Shown piece by piece: positions 8,254-16,826 of a DNA stretch of 35,927 nucleotides. How positions within the stretch are numbered: position 1 is the first letter of the stretch; the number at the start of each line of letters is the position of its first letter. Below the pieces are notes generated by a model that had not been told where the DNA came from, ran no database searches, and worked only from the letters and a program-made list of their open reading frames with translations. The stretch covers positions 1-35,927 of the forward strand of contig MVAQ01000220.1 in NCBI GenBank assembly GCA_014825775.1. The letters run 5' to 3'. This DNA is from Krasilnikovozyma curviuscula. Taxonomy: Eukaryota; Basidiomycota; Tremellomycetes; Cystofilobasidiales; Mrakiaceae. Position numbers and translations under genes: made by a program.

Positions 8254-10972
8254 TCACGACTCATTCGGTAATGCAAACCATGAGTTAAGACTGAAATCGT
8301 CATAGCCAGCTGCCGGAGCCCAATTAGGATCAGAAAGATCAGCAAGAAAGTCAAATTTTTCACCCCCTTCAGGTATGGGTTCTGCCGGAGTCTCATCTGT
8401 GAATGCGATTCTTTGCGCACTGTACGCGGCCATCCTGAAGTCAAGTAGCGCTGTCACAGCTGCCGGCATGTTCTCTGACGCAAATGACGACAAACCAGCG
8501 GAATGCAACGTTCGCCATTTGTGCTCAGCTCGAGATAACAACCTAAAGTATACTCCTAAAAGATAAAAATCTCCATCAATGATTAGTTATGGATGTTTGG
8601 ACAGAGCATCATACTAATGCGCAATCTCTTTACCTGCAATACCCCAGTACGTTGACATGGTTTTCAGAGCTTCCAACAGAATGATGAATTCGAGGGAAAG
8701 ATCGGTACGGCTGAGACAAGCATGTACTGAAAGTTAATAATACCCTTCAGCTGAGGCAATTCTCACTCGAGGGATAGAGCGCGAACCAACGACGAGCTTA
8801 CCGAAAAGTACTCTCGCACTTGCCCAAATAGCCCAAACAAGATACGGTGATACAAACTTTAATTCACTCTCTGAGGCAGTTGTCATCTTCGCAAGACAGC
8901 AGACTGATTTTGCCGACTCCAAAGCACGCGAAGCATACGGTTCTACCACTCGATTTTCAATGTCAGATGAGAAAGCCAACGGCGATTGAAGCTTCAAAAT
9001 ATTTCTTTTCAAGCCGACGGATGAGTTAGCGAATGTCTGGAGTCCTAGCAAAAGCTCCTATAACTTACAAGTGATATGTTGCGTGCTGTGAGGACAAGTC
9101 ATTTAATTAGCGGACGTATTGACGAGTGATATAAATAACAAGGTTGACTTACAATCAAGAATTTTATGGCCGCATAAGAGTTAGTAATATCGAGGCTCAC
9201 GATAGTGTCAGGTAGGGATAGAAACCATTTACGACTTGAGGCAAATAGCACGGCTGTTTCGCTGATGCGACTTTCCGTCTCCCTATTGTTATCCCGAGTG
9301 AATGATCTTGAGTGAAAGACGTGTGTTTTGCCTAGAATGTCTAGGCTCTCGATGAAAAATACACCAGGATGGTTCTGGGAGGTCGAAGTTCCTTCTACCT
9401 CCCGGTGGAAGGGAGACATGAACATTTCGGTTGTTTGCCACTCCTGCAAGCAGGATATTTAACAATTTCAGTGTCGCAAAATCAATGTAGCAAACAACTT
9501 ACGGACCATTGTGCTTACGGCATTATTCCATAGATCGTCCCTGCAAGGGAGACGTCTCTTGAAATCGAATTCTCGAATAGCAAATTCCAAACCGGTGCTG
9601 AAGCAAGCGTATCGGTCCAAGATAAAGATCAACCAGAACAGCCGTCGTCTCTCCTCGTCCTCCTTCCAAGACTTTGGTGGGGAAATCATCGGCATAGAGG
9701 ACAGAACATGATCAATGGCAATTCCTTGAGTGGATGAAGGTTCTTGGTACAAATCCAATTGAACGAGCGATCGAGTGAGGATGGCCAGTGTTCCCCAAGA
9801 CTCGGGACCTCTTCCCTCCCCAATGCTATCCAACGTGATCAGCGCCAGAGCCTGCATCGACATGACGGTCATGTTTTCAGTAGCTTCAAGTATAATATGT
9901 CTTTTGGCAGAGTCGTGGATCTTGTCCCTATATCCAAGAAGCCTATTGTCCTGCGAGAAGCGCATCCCCATCACGACCATAGCATGAGTCAAAAGCGACC
10001 ACGGGGGTTTCACCCATTCGTACTCGTCTGCAGGGTTTATGATGAAGATCCATGACGCAATATGCTTGAAGAATAATCCGATAAAGTCTACAACGAGATC
10101 GTCGCGAGGGAGTGTAGAACCCTCGCTCCATACGGGATCTACGCACGGAGGATGTGGAGGAGGTGAGATGGTTTCTGCTCTAGTTGACAGTTCATTGAAG
10201 TATGAGCCTCCTTCAACAGGTAAGCTCCAGTTGGAGGTTACAGGAAACTGATTGGGTGGAAAGCCATTTATCTTTTCTGCTGGGAGGGCAGAATCTCCAT
10301 CCAATGATACTCTGATGACTCTTTGTTGTACCGTTTCACCATGTTGACTGTTAAGAATCGATGTGGAACAACGTTGGTGTATTTCGATGAGTTGGGATGA
10401 ATGATGCTCTACCGTGTTTGTCAACCGCTGAATAATTCGGTGTGCTTCGATTAGTTGAGACTCCATGGCCTCTGAAGGGAAAGACGGAAATGGTTATTGA
10501 TCTGCAGGTCTATCTTTCGCGCGATGAAGGTTCCCACTAACCTAATCGTTTCTGCAGAGCTTCTCCGGCTCCTATCTTCAATCCTGGTTTTTGTCTGGTT
10601 GGGTATATACAATCTCTATTAGCTCTACAGTATTGAAAAGGGGTCAACTGCGTGTAATATAGCTTCAACCATGATTTACACACTGGATTCTGCGTACCTC
10701 CCGCAGTTGGTACAAACTGGTTTTGCACTGTCACATTCTTCACGGAACAGATTTCAGGGTGATTAGGGAAGACTGATTGCGTGGGAAGTGTTGGACTCAC
10801 TAGTCTTCTTTTGACGACAAGCCAGGCAGCTGGTAGCTAAGGGTCTATTGCAAAGCAGGATCGTACTGTGAGCCCAAGAGTTCAGGTGGTCATGGCAATG
10901 CAAGGTTTACCTTTCCGATTCATCATTGGTATCAGATTCATTCCGAGAGCGTTTTCGCGATTCGGAAGACAT
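8254..10972 (-). CDS. Zn2Cys6 fungal transcription factor
   Basis: Nuclear sequence-specific activator of the GAL4 class. It starts at ATG 10970-10972 (basic, Ser-rich N-terminus). The binuclear cluster is split by two introns and reads C27-X2-C30-X6-C37-X6-C44-X2-C47-X6-C54, followed by a basic linker and a leucine/isoleucine heptad stretch (MESQLIEAHRIIQRL) for dimerisation. The long central exon (about 9530-10466) encodes a fungal_trans middle homology region, including DEERRRLFWLIFILDRY and the acidic/aromatic context after it. Later exons continue with HATYHL, SPYLVWAIWASARVLFG and LEALKTMSTYWGIAG, and end at TGA 8254-8256. One intron (about 8984-9048) must use the acceptor after GGCTTGAAAAG to keep frame; it contains a CTAAC branch site, so I read the gene as intact. 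Its position next to a sugar transporter and a rhamnosidase suggests pathway-specific control, which is inferred. Confidence 0.85.
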
Positions 10973-11057
10973 GACAGGGTAATCTTTTGGAGAATGATGG
11001 TGTTGAGGGAGTGTATACCAAGCAAACGGCTGCGGCAGAAATGATCTCACCATGTGA

Positions 11058-11068
11058 CGGTTCCTCCG
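11058..11068. promoter_or_regulatory. Candidate CGG-N5-CCG site in activator promoter
   Basis: CGGTTCCTCCG is an everted/inverted CGG pair with a 5-base gap, 86-96 bases upstream of the activator's start codon on its own strand. A binuclear zinc-cluster protein could bind here and autoregulate. Motif reading only. Confidence 0.3.
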
Positions 11069-12144
11069 GAACGGAAATTGCTGTAATAGTTGTCATTGCC
11101 ATATATCCTACAATTGCCATACGAAGAATATACTGAGCTATTTATTAAAGAAATATAAATGGTAGGAACACTCTTCCTGTGATGCTCTTTCTGCCATTGT
11201 TTCCCAAGCCACCATGTTTTACCCTTTTCTTACCCAGCAACCAAGTCCTGCAACAATCGAGAACTATCGTTTTTCAGAGCAATTTAACCTTTAAATTTTG
11301 TATCTACTTTCCTAAACCTGTGTTCTCTAAGACGAAATTGCGACAGAAATAACGCTTCATGCTAGAATTTCTTTGGCTGAACTTTGACACTACTGAGAGC
11401 TCTTTCGAGACAGCAGCTACTGAAAAGAGAAAAGAAGTTCAAAATAGAATGAAGTAGTTGACACTGATATGGCTCTAATTATGGTCACCAGCACATCTAG
11501 AACAGCGTTTAAGAGTCATATATAGTGTGTTGTGAAGATGTAAGTTGGCCGGGAAAGGAAGTAAGAAAAATTACGAAATCAAGGTTAAAAAATATTTCAG
11601 TTTCTATGTCCAGTATCAGCAAGAGAGGACGCCATTATCCGAGGGAAGATATGGCAATGCTATCTACTTCATCGCCAATTGTATGTAGGTGGTCCATTTC
11701 AATAGTGATTTGTCATAGTAAGGAGCCAAATTGCCATTCAGCATCAAAAGAACTTCTAGGTACGCTTCACACTGCATCAATTTCTCACTTTATACCACTC
11801 TAGATTATGTGTTATCACAGTTAATACTTATAAAAGTAATATGGTCAGTATTCTTCACTCGTGTTCCTTTAAATTAACTCAGCAGCAATTAAAGCCCTGA
11901 GCATTGTGTCTTGTACTTTGTGCATCGACTTTAACTTTTCCTCCCCATACCACATTGCAGTTGGGGAGATGATCAGTGGGCCGGAGGGTGTTGAAGCGAC
12001 TGCAAATACTTAACAGCAGTCAGCATATTGAGCAAAAAATCAATTCAATTATAGTGAAATAAAAATAAAACTGACTGGTGAAGAAGAACTGAGCGACGTA
12101 TGATCCAGCTGGGGTGCTGACAACGTTATAAGGTTTTACAAGAC

Positions 12145-12161
12145 CTTAGGTTAAACCTAAG
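12145..12161. repeat. 17-bp palindrome with TTAGGTT/AACCTAA arms
   Basis: CTTAGGTT and AACCTAAG are perfectly complementary around one A. The arms carry the same TTAGG/CCTAA word that ends the retroelement copies near the left edge, here in inverted orientation. It may be a scar of tail-to-tail elements or a chance palindrome. Confidence 0.5.
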
Positions 12162-12270
12162 TACCAAGAATCGCGAGGAATTCAGCTCAAACTCAAATTC
12201 GTGAGGAATTCTAATAAATGGGTTTTCTCGAGAGGCGTGTTCTGATTTGGAGGTGAGAGATGTCAAATAA

Positions 12271-12747
12271 ATCGATTGCAAACGACTTTGGGAGGAGCCA
12301 TCAAAAGAAAAAGACAACCTAGCATCATCACCATCAAATTTTGCGCCAAGTGTCACCTTGGTTCCATTTTTCAATATCAAGCCTAAACGGACGGGTTATC
12401 AGACGAAAACAAAATCATCAACAACAAAAACAACAAATCCAGAAGCCACAACTTCGCCGTGGAAGAGTTTGCTAACCGAAAATCGTGGAAGTTCATCAAC
12501 GAACATAGCTCATCCTGCTTTCGTTGGTAGAGACTTCAGAGCGATCGGTCGTAATTACTTCTTTACCAAAACCAACCTTCCTGCTATTGAAGCTGCAGTC
12601 ATGTTCATCGAGCTGTTGAATGCTCAAGAGACCGAGGTTTTGAAGGGTTTTGGTGTGGTCAAGATGACCGGTATAAATTTCAATTTATGTGAGGATATGA
12701 TATCGGCTGGCTTCCCACTACCTTCCATCGCTGAGCTAATCAAGTAA
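12271..12747 (+). CDS. Unrecognised ORF, start not determined
   Basis: The frame is open from after a TAA (12268-12270) to TAA 12745-12747, without a convincing ATG in its first half; the only in-frame ATGs are at 12601 and later. An upstream exon or a much shorter protein is therefore implied. The predicted product has a Lys/Thr-rich low-complexity beginning and a more globular C-terminal part (GRDFRAIGRNYFFTKTN, then helices ending LPSIAELIK). Codon use in the second half is like that of the neighbouring genes. I do not recognise the family. It could be a small gene, a terminal exon or a gene remnant. Confidence 0.3.
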   Translation: MDCKRLWEEPSKEKDNLASSPSNFAPSVTLVPFFNIKPKRTGYQTKTKSSTTKTTNPEATTSPWKSLLTENRGSSSTNIAHPAFVGRDFRAIGRNYFFTKTNLPAIEAAVMFIELLNAQETEVLKGFGVVKMTGINFNLCEDMISAGFPLPSIAELIK

Positions 12748-13445
12748 TCATCCCAACTTCCGCAGCTCACTATCGTAAAACGCCCATCTTCAACAACTAC
12801 CACCTAGCAATCAGTTAAGCATACTTTATCACACAGAGAGGAGTTCGTGTTGATGGAGCAGAGAAGATTATTGCATCGGAGGAGGTTATTTGTATTTATT
12901 TTTGGGTTGGGGTTGGGGGGGTCGGATCATATCGTCTCATTTGATCTCTATCGATTGGTAGTTCACCGCGTCGATCATACGTTGTCCAAGTAGTAGCTTT
13001 GGGACTCACCAAAACGAACCTCATAGCTTCCATACACCCTCTTAATCATCGATCTTCACGAAAACTCTTCATCTACATCCTCAAAATAACAGTTGAACAG
13101 TTGAACAGCTTCTCAAACACTCACCAATCGTTCGACACAACCTCCTCGTATAAAAACGTTAAAACTCGCTTAGAGAACGTTGGACGGAGATAGAGAATAT
13201 GGACTGAATCACGTTGAGAGAGTTGAATCGCGTAGGAAAGGATCTTGTCGATATTTCAAGAGCGAAGCCACATGATAGCTGGCAATGGTGAGAGTGCTTG
13301 GTGAGAGAGTACTTCAGATAATGCAGAGAGGTCCATTGCTAGTAGGACTGTGGAAATCGAAAGAATCGGCGACTCTATTCCATACACTCACCTGGGAACA
13401 ACTTAACGACGAGCGTCATCTTTTTACAAAAGGAACCAAATCTTA
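12748..13445. other. Intergenic with G-rich tract
   Basis: About 700 bases with no supported gene. It holds a G4-capable tract (12904-12921) and an 8-bp tandem repeat of ACAGTTGA (about 2.5 units near 13088-13108). The part closest to 13445 is the 3' side of the minus-strand kinase-like gene. Confidence 0.5.
12904..12921 (+). repeat. G-quadruplex-capable, telomere-like tract
   Basis: GGGTTGGGGTTGGGGGGG contains four G-runs of at least three separated by TT, TT and G. This satisfies the usual G4 rule and resembles a TTGGGG telomeric repeat. It is a single short interstitial tract. Confidence 0.6.
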
Positions 13446-15283
13446 TTAATATTCAAACTCCTCATTCAACCAGGCTATCTCATCCGCTAATACTTCGCAG
13501 TTGGGTCCTACGCATTCATGACTGAATGTTTCAGCAAAGCCAATCAAGAACATGTCGCTCTCACGGCGAGTGATGTTTCGGCGGGCTAAGTCTCCGTGAC
13601 AAAGGCCACGGGAATGGAGATTGGACAATGTAGCAGCAATTGAATTCCTATTAGGTCACAGATGTTAGCAACTTCGGAAGAACTGCAAGAAGAAGAAAGA
13701 CGTACATTTCACTTTGACTCAAATTCTCACCGTCTTCAATTGAATCTCCTACGTCCTCCAGAACCAGAGCAGTAATTCCATCTCCTTCAAACAATCCGCC
13801 GAACTCAGGAACCCCCGACAATCCGACCAGCTTATCAGCGTAAACTGAGGCTTCGTCCTTCAACAACGCTTCTTTCCCACTGTTTGCAATCTTCACAATA
13901 ACAACGTGGTTTAGATCACTGGCTCCTTCTAGTAACCCTCGGTAGACCTGGCCGTCCCTTCCTTTACAAATCATTCTTTTAAGGTTTAGGAGTGGTTGTG
14001 GTGATAAGAATGATGGGGCGTTTTTTGGTGGTAATGCAGGTGGTGTTGGCCAATGGAATGAAGAACTGATGTTGACTTGAGAGAGGAAATAGGCATACGA
14101 GGTGTCGTATGGGTGAAAGCCAAAGACAAGTTGGAGAGAGGAACAAAATAGCTGTTAAAAGAAGCAGAGTTAGTCATACAGTGGGATATGGATCGGGACC
14201 AGCTTGGACTCACTGTCAGTGCGCCTTCGAACGGAGCTGAAGCAGTTGAGGCGTTAGATGCCTGAACGCGCGTTGTGACTTGAGATGTTCTTAGATATGA
14301 ATTGCGTGAGGTTTCTGGTTCTTCTGAAAGTTTGAAGGTGATAGGAATTGGTGTTGCAGGTACCTCTCTTGGTCGATGCAATCCAAAACGTATCAGCTGC
14401 GCCATAACGATTCTGATAAAATGGTGGGACTGCGAGACGGGCGTGAAAGGATGGATGAGGGTCCTTATGTCACCTGTTTCAGCTTTTTGAATGAGAGCGG
14501 TTGTGAAGGTGACGGCGTCGGTGATTATGCCAAGCGCTGGTTCTGTGAGCGAGGGATCGTTGCAGTTCAAGAGGATGGCAGTTGATATCTATTGCAGTAG
14601 AGCTTTAGCAAGGAAAAAGAACTTCAGACGAACTTTGAACTCACTTTGAAGACAATTGACTTCCAGCCAACCTCTGGAACTCTCATCCCAAATCCCCCCC
14701 CACCTTCCCCGAAAGCTTGCCGCTCAATCAACCCAAAGTAGCTCTTGGCGACGGTGGGCGTTTTTGTTTCCACCCAAACCAATGGAGTTACTAGCTTCTG
14801 AGATCCGTTGAAGAATCCAAGCAAGAGATCTGGCGTGAGATTACCTCCTGCGGGATATTGGCGTTTGGTAGAGACCAAAGCGAAACGAGCGTCCCCTGGA
14901 AACAAGATCCTTCTAGCAATGAGGATGCAGAGCTCACATATATCTTCAACGACCTTGTCGTAGTTGGCTTCGTGCCCTGACGTTATCCTCTCACTTAGGT
15001 TCACCAACAAAACTTCGACAAAGGGAGGAGGGGCGGTATTGAGGCTGACATTGCCTGCTACTGACAGGATCTCGAGAAGGAATAAGTACTCCTGTTGTAA
15101 GCTGGGAAGAAGGTCGTGAGAACCAGAGCAATTGGATGATCTATACTGAGTTGCAACAGCTTTGCTGTGCGAAGAGGTTTTTGAGGATTGGGAATTCGGG
15201 ACCACTTGGATTGGAAATGATATTGTGAGTGTGTAAAGAAGAGACTGGACACTCGAGAGGTCAAGGGGTGAGGGGTGGGCCAT
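13446..15283 (-). CDS. PD-(D/E)XK-like domain fused to degenerate protein kinase
   Basis: Four exons (14645-15283, 14214-14588, 13706-14151, 13446-13647) join in frame to 553 residues from a good start context at 15283. The N-terminal third has LTPD (P151-D152) followed about 20 residues later by WVETK (E172, K174). This fits a restriction-endonuclease-like PD...(E)xK core. The C-terminal part is protein-kinase-like: glycine loop GRDGQVYRG (401-409), VIVK (K425), and catalytic loop HGDLARRN (D506, N511). The magnesium-binding motif is LIGFAE, with Gly523 where the DFG aspartate belongs, and only 30 residues follow, so most of the C-lobe is missing. Fusions of endonuclease-like and kinase-like domains occur in fungal Crinkler-related and FunK1-like families (established knowledge); membership here is inferred. 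It may be a pseudokinase or a short divergent kinase. No signal peptide is visible. Confidence 0.65.
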
Positions 15284-15774
15284 GGGAAGGAACTAGAGAT
15301 TTGGTCTGGTTGTAGATAGGAAGTGGCTTGCTGGAATTGGGTCCGGATTTGTCACAAACCCAGTTCAAGGGGGAGGAAAGACTTTGCTTGAAGGCATGAA
15401 TGAAATATGGTTGATAGGTTGATTGGTTGATTGGTTAAGAGGAGATTTGCCACATAACTTTGCAAGTTGAAAGCGCCTCTGTTTATCTTATTGACACCCT
15501 TCAATATGTCATCGATTCGAATGGAACTCGGACACAAACCAGATATATCAAAGGTCAAAGTACATCACGTCACTACAAAAAAAAAATCAAGTGAGTTCAG
15601 CAACAAGCACCTCATCATTATTCTATTCTAGAAGTCTTTTCTAAACATCAGTAAACCTTCTTATTACCAACATCAGCACAAGTTTCCTTCAACACGGTAT
15701 TGAAGTTATGGTTGTTCATTCCAATGATATTCCTTTAACATAACAGAGGTTCCGTTGGTACGTAATTTCTTCAG
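15284..15774. other. Intergenic, 5' side of kinase-like gene
   Basis: No supported gene. The minus-strand promoter of the endonuclease-kinase gene should lie here. The TTGATTGG repeats near 15410-15435 are short and imperfect. Confidence 0.45.
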
Positions 15775-16189
15775 AAGCAGCAGATTCTCCAGGCAGTTCA
15801 CCTTGTTTCGCACACCTTTTCCAGGAAACAGGACGCCATCTTGTCCTCCGATCCAACCTCCACCAAACGTGCCTGGACTGGAGTTGAAGTTCTATGGGAG
15901 ATTTCGGTTTCTGCGGCTGGAGGAAATGGGAATATTCCAGCTAAACTCTCGTAAGTAGAGACCTCGCTCTGTCGTCCTGGGTAAGGGAAACCAGCGAGGT
16001 CTTCTCGTCTTCCTATCTAGTATTTACTCTCATGGATTTCTTGCTCAACTCGCGCTTGTTCGTCCAAGCGGGGCTCTCGGCGCTGGCGCTGATCAACAAG
16101 AGCTTCCAGGAGAACAAGTATTAATAGATGCGCTGACCATTAGGCTTGGTTTCCGACCGTTTCTAATGCGGCGCTTGCTTTTTTACTGA
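15775..16189 (+). pseudogene. Candidate two-exon gene remnant, unrecognised
   Basis: An AG acceptor at 15773-15774 opens a frame of about 58 codons (15775-15950) with neighbour-like codon use. A donor GTAAGT at 15951 and acceptor at 16020 define a 70-nt intron, and splicing keeps the frame open to TGA 16187-16189. The product would contain AWTGVEVLWEIS, then SHGFLAQLALVRPSG. No in-frame ATG is found upstream, so the 5' end is missing or lies in an exon I cannot see. The second exon is also open in another frame from ATG 16032 to TAA 16122-16124 (30 residues, MDFLLNSRLFVQAG...). That frame has almost exclusively G/C third positions, unlike its surroundings. I do not recognise either product. 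It may be a gene truncated by the retroelement fragment that follows. Confidence 0.3.
15960..16001 (+). other. Strong hairpin inside the predicted intron
   Basis: GACCTCGCT (15960-15968) pairs perfectly with AGCGAGGTC (15993-16001) around a 24-base loop, starting 9 bases after the GTAAGT donor. A 9-bp GC-rich stem just behind a 5' splice site could affect splicing. It may equally be a small inverted-repeat insertion. Confidence 0.5.
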
Positions 16190-16628
16190 TTTTTGTATTA
16201 GAAATTTGTATTAGAAAATCCCTAATGGCGCGGCGCGCACCTTTTCGCGTCGATTACACCCTTTTCTCATGACGCGCTCGTCTTATTACGAAATTTTTTG
16301 TAATGATTTACTTCGTAACTACAAAATTTCCTATACTTTTTGGGCCGACAACTATCCCTACCGACTGGCGGGGGTGGCGCCGATTTTCGTATTTTTAATT
16401 TTAATTTTACCAATATTCGCCTCTGTTCTTCTCACCTTGCTTCCATACACTCACAGGATTTTCCCACAGGGTTTTACTGTCGAGTAGCGCCGGTTTCCCC
16501 ACAGGGGTTTTCGCCGGCGCGCTTTGCTTTGTTGTTATTGCGCGCTTTGTTTACAAACCTTCTTGCGGGCGACCTTACGTCGTCACAGTGAGCACCTCTA
16601 TAAATACTCTTAACCCTCTAACCTAGGT
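16190..16628 (+). mobile_element. Retroelement 3' terminus, copy 3 (diverged)
   Basis: The clearest similarity to the left-edge termini is at 16490-16628. There are CCCACAGGG/CCCCACAGGGG hairpins, TTGTTTAC, CTTGCGGGCGAC, the stem GGCGAC/GTCGTC (16568-16584), CACAG, an AT-rich stretch and a diverged TTAACCCTCTAACCTAGG tail. The upstream limit is uncertain; 16190-16490 is AT-rich with no coding signal and may belong to the same 3' untranslated region. It ends about 200 bases before the ABC transporter start codon. Confidence 0.45.
16599..16606 (+). promoter_or_regulatory. TATA-like element within the element terminus
   Basis: TATAAATA lies 228 bases upstream of the ABC transporter ATG, inside the retroelement-derived segment. 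If used, the element would supply part of the core promoter and the transcript would have a leader of about 190 bases. Motif reading only. Confidence 0.25.
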
Positions 16629-16826
16629 CACAGTCAGCTTCATCAACTTATCGTATTGAAGCTTGCATTCCGAATGTTGTCGTGGCAAAGCATCACGGCT
16701 TTTGCTCAGTCGCCGCATCGTAATGAATAGAAAAGACATCAAGAATTTCGTTTATTCAGCTTCTTACTCCTCAACAACCGTAAGAATTTATAAATCTATC
16801 GAAAAAAAACCTCGTCACTTAACGAC

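Larger units (their letters stand above)
10973..12270. other. Long intergenic region upstream of the activator gene
   Basis: About 1.3 kb with no gene I can support. Near the activator it holds CGG-TTCCT-CCG (11058-11068), a possible zinc-cluster site. A minus-strand ATG-initiated frame (11120 to 10938) overlaps the activator start codon out of frame, so it could act as an upstream ORF if transcribed. Further left-to-right the sequence is AT-rich, with scattered short frames, up to a palindrome at 12145-12161. Confidence 0.5.

Noticed and set aside
11525..11803. 92-codon plus-strand ORF in the long intergenic region
   Set aside because: AT-rich, no splice signals, no recognisable motif and codon use unlike the neighbouring genes.
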